Positions 37,101-48,298 of a DNA stretch of 64,000 nt are shown in pieces (position 1 is the first letter of the stretch; each line of letters starts with the position of its first letter). Both the position numbers and the translations under genes were made by a program. The DNA comes from Acanthornis magna. Its lineage: Eukaryota > Chordata > Aves > Passeriformes > Acanthizidae. The stretch is taken from positions 248,001 through 312,000 of the forward strand of contig JAWUZG010000970.1 in the NCBI GenBank assembly GCA_036785705.1. The letters are read 5' to 3'. Below the pieces are notes generated by a model, which was given only the letters and a program-made list of their open reading frames with translations, had not been told where the DNA came from and did no database searches.

Positions 37101-39699
37101 GCTAGAACACTTTGAACAAAGCACTGGGAAATGTAGCAATGTCTGACAAACAAGTAGCCAAGCACTGACTTCTGGACAATAGCAACAGACAAATCACCTC
37201 ACATAAAACAGGAATGCAGCAGCTGGCAGTATGTCCAGATTCTGAAAAAGATACCCTTTTGATTCGTAAACCATGCTGTGCATCGGAAGTTTTGAAAAAT
37301 TAAAATGCTCAATACACCTTCTCAGCTCTAGAACAGCACTACAGACCTGAACTGACCTCTGCCTTTTTGCCCCATTCCTCCCCAGTAGTTCTGGACACTT
37401 AAGAGCACCTCCTTAGGGGCAGCATAACTCCTTGAGGAGACTCCAAGGCAAAAGAAGGGCAGACAGCTATTAGTTATTAGTCCTGCTCCTTGTGGATCTG
37501 TGTCAACCGCAGATTTTCCAGAAGTGGAAGTGTTATGGGCCTTGCTCTCCAGATGAAGGTGAGCCAGTCATTTAGGAAGGTAAGGACAGGCAACTGTGTC
37601 AATAATGTCATTACAGCAGAACTATTCAGGCCACAGCTTTCTACAACACATGAAACAGAAGAACAGTCTCTGGAATCTTGCCATCACCATTAAGCAAATA
37701 GGAACTGACATCTGCAACGCTGTGAACATGAGTGTCATACCAATTGCTGCATTTTGCTGCAAGAGAAACGTTTTTTACAGAAGCTGTAATTTCCCCAGTG
37801 CACAGGCTCCCAGAAGCTACCTAAGCTGTGCTCATCAAACCAGCCGATAAAATCACTTCAACTCTCAGTAAGAGGGAAGCCTGTAAACTCTATGGCAACC
37901 AACACCACCACCTACAGAAGTTCTTGACAGGATTTTTTTCCACAGCGTGGTCACTACTGTCCATTATAAACCTTTAGAACAGCAGATGGAAGATAAAGAA
38001 AGCAATATACTTGAGTTTCCTCTCCACAAAGGAAAAAAACCAACAAATCAGTATCTACAGCTTGAGTAGAATATTGTACTTCCACTCCATGCCACTACCA
38101 GCTGAGGTCCTCAGAATAAACACAGTCTAAATTTTTTCAAAGTTGATAACTGAGGAAAGACTTACATTTGGAAATTCCTTCATATAACAGCAGCTCAAAC
38201 CCTGAGTCTCACCATGACCTATAGGTCCTGCTATTCTAAAACATCTTTGCATTGATGTTACCTATTTCAAGACTAAACAGAACATTTACACTCCCCTGTT
38301 CAATGTTTGTCATAACCAAACTCAGCTACACTTCAAGAACAGCTCTGATCTCAGGCTGAGTTTAAAGTTTTCCTAATGCGCTAATAGTGCACTAAAACCA
38401 ACTTATGATATTACCAATGGTTAACCTTCAGTGTTGTTAATTAGGAGTTCACAGATCAATATTAGTGTTACTACAAATGTTCTATTGATAAAATATTACT
38501 TTGTCTTGGTTAGCTGAGCATATAACTTCTGGGTCAGGAAACAAAACTGGGCCAACACAGGTATTTCATGTTCTTTTTATTTATTGCTTTTGTCAACAGG
38601 TAAGTAAGCAAAAAAAGTTTTGTAAACAGAGGGAGGACTGATCATGTAGATTAATTGTTTTTTCCATACAAGACATCTTCCTGAGATAAAGCAGCATTCA
38701 GTCATAACTAGGATACTACATGTAAATCTGGTGTTAGTTTTACAGGACAATTAATCACACAATCGCTTTTAAGACTGATAGCCCATCTGGCTTTTAATTT
38801 ATCACCTCACTGTATTTTCCTGTTTTTTTCAGGAATACTTGTCAGTTTATTACGTGCTAGCTGCTGTGGGCTGAGGTATGCTAATGCTACTCACTGAACA
38901 GCACACTGCTGTGAAGTAGCTCTGCTCAGGTCAGGGGAACACTTTTGGCATTACTCATTGCCTGAAACAAGAAAGGTGTAACAGTTTTGGAAGGACAAGA
39001 TGAAAAGCACTGAAACCAGCACTTCTTCCTCCAAATCTAATCCCTCACTTGCTCTTTTTTTAATAGCTATTTTTATGATCCCTCATTTGGAACTACCCAA
39101 ACTTACTGTCGTCATCAAATGGAGGCTTTTTCTCAAAGAAGCTTGGGCTATTAATGAAACCATTACTCTCACCTTCTTCATATACTATAGTGATTTAAGC
39201 ACTTTAAAAATACCTTGTTTTCCCTTTGGCTCATACTACCCCATTTTGCTTTAATGCACTTCCACTTTGTCTGCATGCAATAACACTATTTCTGTGCATA
39301 TTTCAGCGCGCCATACGGATGTGAGTCTTTAGAACCCTTGCCCTCTGCATTCTCATCATTTTTTTCAGAGGACTTACACATTGCCTCTTCGTGGGATACA
39401 CTTTAGCATCTCCAGCTCTTAGTGCCTTGTCATGCTCTTTCCTCAGTAGCCTTCCTTAGCCCCCCAAACTTGCTTTCTGGAAATCTTTTCCCACTGAACA
39501 ACCAACCTGTTGCTGGCAGTGCAGCCCCCAGACACCAACGCTTGGCCCTCAGCCTCACTCTGTCTCCCTGAGGAGTCCCCCTCGGTCTCCTGCTGACCGA
39601 TCCACCGCCCCAGCCTCCAGATCTCAGCGCCTTGTCCTTCGCAGGACGCTCTCTGTCGCGTCTACCCACTCGGCTGGACAGATAGCACAGAACAGGGTC

Positions 39700-40813
39700 C
39701 CGGCCGCTCTCGATGCTGACCGAAAGGGGAGGTGGTGCGGGGGGCGCGATCAGGGTGCCTACGCCCGGGGAGGACACGGCGGTGACCTTGGAGCGCACCC
39801 GCGGGCCTGCCCGGCTGGGGGGCGGCCCGGCCGGCGGGACCCGAGCTCCGGCAGCCGGGCAGAGCCAGGCCCCCCGTGGGCCGCCCGCGGGCGGGGGCAG
39901 TGGGGCGAGCTTGGCCCGGCGCCGCTCGGCGCCCGGCGTTGGCGCTCAGTGCGCAGGCACGGCGCGGCAGCGAGCGGCGCTCCGGGCCGTACATAATACG
40001 TGCTGTCTGCGGCCGGCGCGGCGCAGAGCGGAGATGGGGCCGGGGCGGGACAGCCGCAGCTAGCGCCGCCAGCGCGGGGCTCGCCGGCCGAGGGCAGCGC
40101 CGGGAGGGACAGGTAACCGCGGGGCCGCCGCTCCGGCCCCTCGGCAAACTTGGGCTCGGCACTTCGGCGGGGGCTCACGGCGGGGACGGCGCGGAGCATC
40201 CCGCGGAAGGCACCGGCCGCCAGGAGGGGACGAGGCTACAGCGGAGCCCCGAGCTTCGCCTCCCGGCTCGGGAAGGACGCGGCTGTCCCCGGGCAGGCTG
40301 GTGCCGCGCTCCCTGCCGGGGATCGGGACTGGGGCGGTCGCGACGGGCTTTCCTGTGCCCCCGGGGCGCCGCCGCACCGGGAGGGTCGCGGGGGCCGAGA
40401 TCTCGTCGGTGTGCGGGCGCTGCGGAGTTCTTCCGCTTCAGCCGGTAGAGGGGAGATGGAGAGCATCCCGCTCCGGCCCCTGGCGCCGATGAAGCGGGCG
40501 GGGCCGCGGCCCCCGGGAACACAGGAGAAGGTGCTGCTCGCACAGCCCGTGGAGGGCAGGGCTGCAGAAATGGCCCCGGGAGGCTGCCGGACATGCCGGC
40601 TATCCTCAGGGGAGCGGCAGCAGGTGCCCCTCGCAGCGCCGCAGCCCCGAGCGAGGGCAGGGCACCCGCACGGGCGGAGCGCGGCTCGGCCCAGCCGCTG
40701 GCCCGGCAAGCGCTGGGAGCTCAGGAGGCATCAGAAAGGCCACCTCGGAGACTGCTCTCAAAGGCAGGCTGTTTATGCCGGTGTTCCGCTTTCACAAGGA
40801 ACGCTCTCTGTAG
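39700..40813 (+). promoter_or_regulatory. NRSN1: CpG island, probable NRSN1 promoter
   Basis: Composition switches abruptly from AT-rich to strongly GC- and CpG-rich. It contains GC boxes (GGGGCGGG near 40037, GGGCGGGGC near 40495) and an NRF1-like half site (TGCGCAGGC near 39950). No clear TATA box stands out. It lies about 6 kb upstream of the NRSN1 start codon on the same strand, with no other gene near it, so assignment to NRSN1 is inference from position. It could be bidirectional. The long frames across it on both strands are a by-product of few AT-rich stop codons and match no known protein. Confidence 0.75.
40040..40112 (+). other. NRSN1: Candidate 5' noncoding exon of NRSN1 (donor at 40113)
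   Basis: Within the CpG island, GGGACAG|GTAACC gives a good splice donor at 40113-40114. A stronger alternative is CTGTAG|GTAAGG with GT at 40814-40815. Either could end a first untranslated exon that joins the acceptor before the coding start (TTGCAG at 46671-46676). The transcription start is not visible, so the left boundary is arbitrary. Confidence 0.35.
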
Positions 40814-43035
40814 GTAAGGGCTGGAAACACGGCTCTTTGAACAGAAGGGTCAAAGTATGTAAGTCTAAAGAAGGGGGAGAGCGACTTCACCTGTGCCAGC
40901 CATCAGCATTCGTGGCTTACATTCAGTGGCAGTGTGGTGTCACAGAGCAATGACACATCTTTGTTTCCTTTTGTTCTGCTTTTTAAATGCCAATTCCTTA
41001 CATGTTTATTTTTTTAAATGTGTTCAACCCTTGCACAAGAAAGCAAAGTATTTGGGAAATTTATTGGGTAATTTTTCATGGAGCTTGCTCTTCTTTTAAT
41101 CTGTTTGTTCACCAGTCCAATCACATCTCCCCAGATCAGCAGAGGATAGTAAAGCTCCAAGTAAACAGGACAGCTTTTGCCATGGAAACAAAAGTTGCTA
41201 GGGGATAGATTGCTACTACGCAGTGGTGTGCTCTGAAGCTGTGATCCTACATCCCACATTTTCCGAAGCACCTTGGGTTTAGGCACTGAAAAACTTAATG
41301 ATTAAGCAGCTTCTTTCAGCCTTGATGCATGTTTTCAGATCATGCATAACACAGATTTGGGTAACAGCGACTCTCTTTTTAGCAAAAGTTTCCCAACATT
41401 TCAGTGTTTAGTTTCTCAGCCCTGAAGGTGAGACATGCAAATACACATCAACACTCAAGAGATCATAGCTACTGCAGTATTTATTCATCCAATGTAAATT
41501 GATGCTGTGACACGTTTCCTTCTTACTTGTGGAGACCTGTTTTCTCTCTGACTGTTTCAGTTCCTGTGTCCTATCTGCAAATAGCAAGAAGATTAAATTT
41601 ACATTGCAGCTGAGAGAAGAGACCATTTTAGCCCAGATTACCAGCCTGCTTCATATAGGGCTGGGGAGCCATCCTCTCCTCTCCTCTCCTCTCCTCTCCT
41701 CTCCTCTCCTCTCCTCTCCTCTCCTCTCCTCTCCTCTAAGATATTTTGCAAAAGATAGGAGATTACTTATAAGTGGAAGAGTCTGACCATGAAGAAAATA
41801 TTCAGTAGAATTGATATTATCCAGTGCTTAAAAACAATTAATGATTCTGACAGTCCTTTTTCTTTTTTCCCCTTCCATTTTAAAAGGTCATTCTACTTGA
41901 TGCTATCACAACTCTTTCAAGCATAAGATCATTCTTTTGTTTTCTGTTTCACCTCCCTGCTCTTACCATTTTGCTCATATACCTGACCAAAACCACCTAT
42001 TAGCCTTTTAGATTTCTAAATAAAAGAATCTAAGTGTCATGTAAGTGATGCCTGCCTGTGTGGTCCTTACAGGCAGCTCTTCATCAAGCTGTTAGAAACA
42101 CTGCAACCTCCTTTTTCTCTCTTGACTAAACCTACAGATAGTGCAGTGAATGCAAGATCGTGTTGATACAGCTTTCTGTCATGTCACATTGAGATTTTTC
42201 TTAAATTAATCACAAGAACTAAAGTTTCTGTTTCAGACTCAGCAGTGGCTGTACCTCCTTTCTGAATGCTTCTAGTGGCAGCTGGTCATGTTAATTCTGG
42301 TTCTTCCCTGTGTTGACCTTATGGAGTCATTTATACCTGGGGAAAATACCTCCCATTCTGCTCATTATATGATGCTAAATTTGCTTACCAGAATGATTTA
42401 AGTTGGCTAAGAGTTAAACATAATTTATTGAGAAGGTAGGGGTGATGTGAGAGTAAAGATCTAAGGACCCAAGAGAATGAGTCTCTGCAGAACTTCAGTT
42501 GACCTCTTTACTTAATTCTCTTTCTAATGTGTGAGATGGGATCTTTGCTTAACCAAAAGATGGGGTGAGGGTTGTGGATGTAAAATGTTCTTATCATTGC
42601 AGTATAGGCAGTGTGACCCTGCTATAGAGAGATCTGGGGCAGCTGTGGTAAACTACACCATTTTTTTCCTCGTCTCCTTTCCCCCTAAGGTATGTTTTTG
42701 AGGTGGGCAGAACTCTCGTTTTATGAGAACTCCTCAGTACTTGTGCTGTTAAAGATGGCAGCTAGCTGTTGAAGAAATGGTGGCAGTAAGAAAAGGGGAC
42801 CTCTTTTCCTCTCTCTTTGGGTAGGGAATAAACAGCAGTAGGGACTCCTAAGGGAAACAAAAAGAGTTCCTTCACAGAAGAACAAACAGCCTCCAAAAGT
42901 AGAATAACTTACAGCTTTTCCTCACAGTAGTCCAGATTATATACTTGTATACATATCACAATTTGGGGGGTTTTTTGTACCTCAGAAAATGATAGTGTTC
43001 AAAACTTCATAGCATGGTAAAAAAGCACAAGAAAC
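40814..43035 (+). other. NRSN1: NRSN1 5' intron, proximal part
   Basis: Noncoding sequence lies between the CpG island and the first LTR. Apart from a pentanucleotide repeat, nothing recognisable is present. Confidence 0.5.
41672..41737. repeat. (TCCTC)n pentanucleotide microsatellite, ~13 units
   Basis: Sixty-six bases of uninterrupted TCCTC units give a pure polypyrimidine strand inside the presumed NRSN1 5' intron. Length polymorphism is likely. Confidence 0.97.
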
Positions 43036-43326
43036 TGTCTCGGTTTCAACTGGGATAGAGTTCATTTTTTTCTCAGTAGCCATTACAGTGCTGTGTTTGG
43101 GATTCAGGATGAGAACAGCATTGATAACACACTGATGTTTTGGTTGTTGCTGCATGCTTGCTCCAAGCCAAGGACCTTCTCAGTGTCTCATGCTCTGCCA
43201 GTGAGGAGCTGCACAAAAAGCTGGGAGGTAGCACAGCCAGGACAGCTGACATGAGCTAGCCAAAGGGGTGGAGGTGGGCAAGTGGCTGCAAGGTGCTTAG
43301 CTGCCAGCTGGTCTTAAACCACAACA
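43036..43326 (+). mobile_element. Avian ERV solo LTR, internally deleted
   Basis: It starts TGTCTCGGTTTCAACTGGG and ends with CTTAAACCACAACA, the two ends I associate with a common avian endogenous-retrovirus LTR. The middle is much shorter than the family usually shows and lacks the TATA and poly(A) part, so it is deleted inside. Flanks are GAAAC (43031-43035) and CAAAC (43327-43331), a 5-bp target duplication with one mismatch. It sits in the NRSN1 5' intron in sense orientation. No internal retroviral genes are present. Confidence 0.8.
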
Positions 43327-43373
43327 CAAACAAATGTTTTTCAATGCATTGACTGTAGTTGGAAACATCAGTG

Positions 43374-44769
43374 TGTGGTAGTTTTGCCTGGCCCAGTTTT
43401 TGCCAGTGGATAGAGTGGGGTACAAAGATGGCTCCTGCATGTCCTGAGTAAAGATTCTGGAAATTTCTCCATCATGTCCAGCAGAGCCAATCTCTGATGG
43501 CTCTGAAGATGATGGACATGCTGCTGGCCAAACCTGGGCCAATTAGAGATGTTAGTTACGCCTCTGTGAAAACATATTTAAGAAGAAATCAAAACAGGGT
43601 AAGCACGCACTTCTTTGTAGCCAGGGAAGGAGGAGGAGGAGGTAAAAATATGTGAGGGAGAACAACATGGAGGCACCAAGGTCAGTGGAGAAGGTGGGGG
43701 AGGAGATGCTCCAGGCGCCGGAGCTGAAAACCCTCTACCAGCCGTGGTGAAGACCATGGGGGAGCAGGTGGTCCCCCTGCAGCCCATGGAGTCCAGGGGA
43801 TGCAGAGAAACCCCCCACAGCCCGTGGGGAGGTGCCCACGCCAGAGGAGCAGGTGGAAGCCTGCAGGAAGCTGTGATCCAGTGGGAGTCCCAGAGACTGA
43901 GAGTTGCAAAAGCCTTGCAGGAGAGAGAAAGGCCTTGCTCCCGAGATGGAAACAGCCTGGCCTCGGCTTGGAATTCTGCAACCTGGAGAGAATCTCGGAC
44001 AGCAGCAATCGGGCGGGGCTGCTCGTGAGATTGGACCCACGCCAAAGAAGTTCGCAGAGGACTGTCTCTCGTGGGAGGGACCCCCATGGCTAAGTAGAGG
44101 ATTCTTTTCCCCTGATGGACTGACCCTGACCAAAGGAAACCCTCATGCCCTGCCCCCACCCCAGAGCTGTTGGTTAGAAGGAAGGAGGGAGGGGGCGAGC
44201 TGAGAAATGGCCTTAATAGGGAGAGGGGTGAGTAGAGAAACAGCGTTTGTAGCAGAAGAATTGTGGCTTTGGACTGACTAAGAAAAGCCACATATCTTGC
44301 CCCAGCCCGGATCTGTTGGTTGAATGGAAGGAGGGGGCAAATAGAGAAACAGTGTCTGCAGTAGAAGAATTGTGATGGACTGACTTAAGGAAAAAAAACC
44401 CCACACCCTGCCCCTGCCTAGGAGTTGTTGGTTAGTTGGAAAGGAGGGAGGGGGTGAGCTGGGAAGCGGTGCCTTAAGAGGGAAGGGGGGTCAGTGAAGA
44501 AACGGTGTCTTGAGAGCTTATTTTTACCTCTGATTTATCCTCCGACTCTGTTAGACTAATAAATCACTTTTTTTTTTTTGCAACTTTAAGTTTTACCGCC
44601 TGCTTTTGCCCTGAATCTAGTGCGTCACCTTATCAGTGGTCTTATCTCAACTCATAAGTCCAGTGTTTTGTGTTAATTTTCCCTCTCCTCTGCATAGCTG
44701 CAGCAGGAGAGAGCATAGAGAGCAAACGTTGTAGGTGCCTGGCATTTAGCCAAGGTCAAACCCACGACA
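43374..44769 (+). mobile_element. Avian ERV solo LTR, ~1.4 kb, with perfect 5-bp duplication
   Basis: The element starts TGTGGTAGTTTTGCCTGGCC and ends GGTCAAACCCACGACA. The identical pentamer CAGTG flanks both sides (43369-43373 and 44770-44774). A TATA-like CATATTTAAG is at about 43573, followed by AACAACATGGAGGCACCAAGG. A GC-rich middle is built of degenerate CCCGTGG/GGAGCAGG modules, and an AATAAA signal is at 44558-44563 before a T run. It is a solo LTR with no coding capacity. The 237-codon minus frame (43578-44291) and smaller frames across it are chance. It lies in sense orientation in the NRSN1 5' intron, 47 bp after the first LTR. Confidence 0.88.
44558..44563 (+). terminator. Poly(A) signal AATAAA of the solo LTR
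   Basis: AATAAA lies in the R-like part of the LTR, in the same direction as NRSN1. If used, it would end a truncated transcript inside the NRSN1 intron. Confidence 0.5.
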
Positions 44770-44774
44770 CAGTG

Positions 44775-46676
44775 TTAGCTGGGTTCAGCTTGACACAGTG
44801 TGGCTACAGGGCCAGGCTCTCCCTGCTCCCATGGTGGGCAGCTGGTGCTGCCCAGGAGTTTCCTGCTGTCTCAAAGTCTGTCTCCACCCTGCCCATTTTT
44901 CTGCATTTCCTTGGAAGGCCAGCACCTTGAGCACATTCTGAAGGACCTGATGCTGTACTATCAGCAGAGAGCAAGCCATCCACAGAGTTGGAGAGCACTT
45001 CTTTAATTTCCTAAAGCTTTACAGTGGTTGAGGTGCAAAAGTGAAACCTGCAGGGGCTACAGAGGCAGTTTGGGGTTCAAAAAAGGGGCTCCTGACAGAA
45101 GCTGTGCTTGGCGCTACCCCTGATGCTCTGCAAAGCTCAGTCACCAGTAGTGTTCCCTCTGGCCCTTGGCAGGTCCCCCAGCAACACATGGGCTGCCTCC
45201 TTCACTGGGTCATGCCTTCTGTGAGAGCCTTGAAACCTCATCACTGAGTTGTAAGAGAGATATTTGCAGCTATAAGATGTTGAGATCATGAAATCCCAAA
45301 CTAAATGCATATTAGATATACAAAATAAATAAAACCCCAAGATAACAGGTTTCTGTAAAGAGGAAAAGGCAAATCTCTCTTTACTCCTGAGCCAAGAACA
45401 CAGATTCCCAAAGGCTGGAAGTTCAGTGTTTATACCAGCACTGATTTCTAGCAGAGCCAGCCAAAAGCTTCAGTCAGGCTGTTGCTATATCCCACCAATA
45501 TTTTCTGGATTCTCCTTAATTTAAATGCTTGCATACTCAGGTACTTTGTGCTCAGCAAGATCACCCATTCCCCAAGGGCTGCAAAACTGGGAGGTCCCAG
45601 CTGCCTTGAGCACATCAAACCTCCCTCCCTCTAAGTGAAACTGCTGTGGAAATCTGATATACTGCTTGAAGCTGATATAAATGGAGCCATGACATTCAGG
45701 TGCAAGTTCTGATTAACAGTTCCCTTTGGACTACAGCTTTTTGAACTTTTTTAAAGAGAAGCCAATCAGCTTAAGTAACGTTGAGCTATTGCTCAGGGTG
45801 TTTTTAGGGGCTAGTATTATTTCAATGAATTCAGCAGCATCACACCTGCGCAAGCAAGTTCAGGCCTTGGACTTGCATAGTTAAATATGGATTTTGCATG
45901 TTAGAATTTTTGTGAAGTAGAAGGAGTAGGACACTTTGTTGGTACTTTTCATAGTGGGCAAAATTCTGATTTTATCAAAGTCAACAGGAGCTTGGGCATC
46001 AACTTCTCCAAAAGAGAAGTACTTTGTCATAGGTTTAGTATTTTCGTTTCATTCTCATTGGGCAGACTGATGCTGTTATGGCATTGCATTTTTTTTTTAA
46101 ACTACCCCTATTTAAGTCCAAGTTATATACTCTTCTAATCTGGACTTATTTGCCTCTGTTTCTCCTGGCTGTGAAGAGAGTATCAATGCTTAGTCCTGCT
46201 CTTCAAAAGCTCAGGAAAAAAAACCATTTAAAAACTCCTCTTACCCAGCAGTTTGGAAAGTTCCTAAGGTGGCAAGCTCCAGCAGACTGGCAGAGACAGT
46301 CTGGAAGAGAGGCAACATGAGCCCTTGAGGGATGCTGGATTTTGTTACCTGGCATATCCTGCTTTTTTCAGTCTCCATGGAAACACAGCAGCACATTAGT
46401 GTGAAAGATGGGGAGTGAGCACCCTGTGTATGGGAGGGAATGTTCCCTGCAGCACCTCTGGGCTATGCTGTGCCAAGTCACTGAGTTCCTTGGGTTTGCT
46501 TGAGCTGAGTCACTGCATGCAGCTGTGCCCGGCTCATTTCTTGGTTTGGAAAAAACTGAAGGAAAGATCTCTCCTTGGCTGATTTTTTTCATCACATCTG
46601 GAGAGTTTGCAGCCATCTTTGCTCTCCTGCCACTGCAATGATGATGATCTGCTTTGCATGAAACCTCTCGTTGCAG
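44775..46676 (+). other. NRSN1: NRSN1 5' intron, distal part
   Basis: No repeat family or exon is recognised between the second LTR and the acceptor TTGCAG (AG at 46675-46676) that precedes the coding start. Confidence 0.5.
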
Positions 46677-46685
46677 GTAGGAAGG

Positions 46686-46874
46686 ATGAGCTCCTATGCT
46701 GACATCTGCGGGTCCAAGCACGCGCAGGGCGGCACTGAGGGAGGGTACCAACGCTACGGAGTTCGGTCCTACCTGCATCAGTTTTATGAGGACTGCACAG
46801 CTTCAATTTGGGAGTATGAGGATGATTTTCAGATCCAGAGATCGCCGAGCAGGTGGAGCTCTGTATTCTGGAAG
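46686..46874 (+). CDS. NRSN1: Neurensin-1, coding exon 1 (residues 1-63)
   Basis: This is the first coding exon of neurensin-1, a neuron-enriched membrane protein of small vesicles. It is reported to bind microtubules and promote neurite growth. The exon encodes the cytoplasmic N-terminal part. It starts MSSYADICGSKHAQ and carries the family's highly conserved GYQRYGVRSYLHQFYEDCTA block (residues 20-39), then EYEDDFQIQRSP and WSSVFWK. The ATG at 46686 has A at -3 and lies 9 bp after an AG acceptor (46675-46676). The in-frame sequence further upstream is intron. The exon ends AAG|GTACTA, phase 0, with GT at 46875-46876. Human neurensin-1, recalled from memory, aligns without gaps. The orthologue call is secure; only the 5' UTR arrangement is uncertain. 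Confidence 0.96.
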
Positions 46875-47899
46875 GTACTACCTGTTGCATTTTACTGGAG
46901 AGAGAAACTCCCATTTCAAGACTTTCCCTGTGTAACTACTGGTATTAAGTATTCATACAGAAAGGCCTTTTGTTGCTCAATTTTGCTTGAGATGGCCAAA
47001 TAACTATTTCTAAAAGCAGGCCACTCTTACCAAAATATGTCAGCTCCTTCGGGCCTTTGGATCATCTAATTTCTTTGTCCCAATGTCACTGAAGCACCAA
47101 AGTGTTGCCTGGGAACCCCACACACATCTTGGAAGTGTGGTTTACCTCAGCCCTGCACCCACAATAGTCCTGCCAGATTGTGGGAATAGGACTGGTAAAT
47201 TAAGAGCAGAGTGTGACCTAGGGATTAAGAAAACTGAAAGATCTCCTTTAAGGTCAGGGTATTTGACAGAACTGAAGAGCAGAGGTTGGGTGGGGCCTGT
47301 GAGGCCATTCAGCCACTGCCCTCCTGATGATCCCTACTTCCAGGAACATTCTGGGCGAACTAAATTTTTTACTTACACTTGAAATACACTATAAACGCTC
47401 GGTGATCTGCTCATGGCAATAGCAGCTTTCTTCTAATCCCTCCAAACAAATGGTATCTCATGAAGTAGAAGCAAGTGGTGGATATGACAGACTACCAGCA
47501 GGGACTGAACTATTGATGCTAACCACCATCTAAAGCTAAAGAAATAATCACTTACACAGCACTGGGGTTAAACTGGGATCCTCTCTCTGATGGGGCCTTT
47601 CAATATGAAATGCTATTTTGAGATAGCAATGCATATTCCATTGTTTCCAGAAATGTAAATATTCAATTATATAAACATGAGTTGTAAAAATACAGTTTTT
47701 CCATATGTTCTAGTTCTGCTAGGGCCTCATATATCCTAAAAGAAAAATACTTCCTAGGTATTATCCTTCAACTGTATCTGCAAGACACAGTGAAAGATAA
47801 ATGCCTCCTAGGAGCACTTCCCAACTGAAAACTGAAAAGGGAATTGGAAAAACTGGAAATTAATTGGGATTTTGTTTGTTTCTTTGGTTTTCTTTCCAG
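46875..47899 (+). other. NRSN1: NRSN1 intron between the coding exons
   Basis: A 1025-bp phase-0 intron runs from GTACTACC to TTTCTTTCCAG. The acceptor has a long pyrimidine run (GTTTCTTTGGTTTTCTTTCC). The frame that reads through from exon 1 reaches a stop at 46999-47001 and shows no neurensin text after WK. Confidence 0.93.
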
Positions 47900-48298
47900 G
47901 TCGGACTCATCTCTGGAACGGCTTTTATGCTGATAGGTGTAGCTGTTCTTGTAGTGGGTTTTCTTGTGCCACCAAAAATCGAAGCCCTTGGGAAGGATGA
48001 TTTTGTTGTTGTGGATACCCGTGCTGTTCAGTTCAATGGGTCCCTTGATATATGCAAGCTGGCAGGAGCAATCTTGTTCTGTGTTGGAGGGTCCACCATG
48101 GCAGCGTGTCTGCTGATGTCTGCTTTTGCTAAAAGTTACTCCAAAGAAGAGAAGTACCTCCAGCAAAGATTTAAAGAGAGAATAGCTGATATAAAAGCCC
48201 ATGGAAAGCCAGTCACAAAAGCGCCAGCACCAGGAGAATCAAAGATACCTGTCACTTTGTCCAGAGTTCAAAATGTCCAGCCTTTATCTGAAACCTGA
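47900..48298 (+). CDS. NRSN1: Neurensin-1, coding exon 2 (residues 64-195, stop)
   Basis: This is the second and last coding exon, with 132 codons and a TGA. Joined to exon 1 it gives 195 residues, the length of human neurensin-1. It encodes both membrane segments: about residues 64-86 (VGLISGTAFMLIGVAVLVVG and FLV) and about 116-138 (KLAGAILFCVGGSTMAACLL and on). Between them a short loop has PPKIEALGKDDFVVVDT. The C-terminal tail, about 140-195, has SKEEKYLQQRFKERIADIKA and ends PVTLSRVQNVQPLSET. It is almost unchanged from mammals and is the part linked to microtubule association. The exon begins right after TTTCCAG at 47898-47899. No frameshift or missing segment is seen. Codon text before 47900 in the same open frame is intron. 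Confidence 0.97.
   Translation, partial: VGLISGTAFMLIGVAVLVVGFLVPPKIEALGKDDFVVVDTRAVQFNGSLDICKLAGAILFCVGGSTMAACLLMSAFAKSYSKEEKYLQQRFKERIADIKAHGKPVTKAPAPGESKIPVTLSRVQNVQPLSET

Larger units (their letters stand above)
23257..39699. other. Long noncoding stretch upstream of NRSN1
   Basis: About 16 kb of AT-rich DNA holds no reading frame above about 120 codons and no recognised protein motif or RNA gene. It has a short CR1 3'-end scrap near 28.87 kb, A/C tracts at 32161-32231 and 34051-34121, and a (TAA)n at 32803-32818. This fits the gene-poor region expected upstream of NRSN1 (in human, between PRL/HDGFL1 and NRSN1), which is established context rather than something visible here. Confidence 0.6.

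Noticed and set aside
39713..40953. Frames of 105-267 codons on both strands in the CpG island
   Set aside because: They overlap in several frames on both strands, are Arg/Ala/Gly/Pro-rich, and match no protein. GC-rich DNA lacks stop codons by chance.
43578..44291. 237-codon minus-strand frame and overlapping plus-strand frames
   Set aside because: They lie inside the solo LTR with its GC-rich modules. No retroviral or cellular protein motif is present.
47280..47345. Possible short repeat fragment in the NRSN1 coding intron
   Set aside because: GGTTGGGTGGGGCCTGTGAGG only loosely resembles a CR1 end, which is too weak to call.
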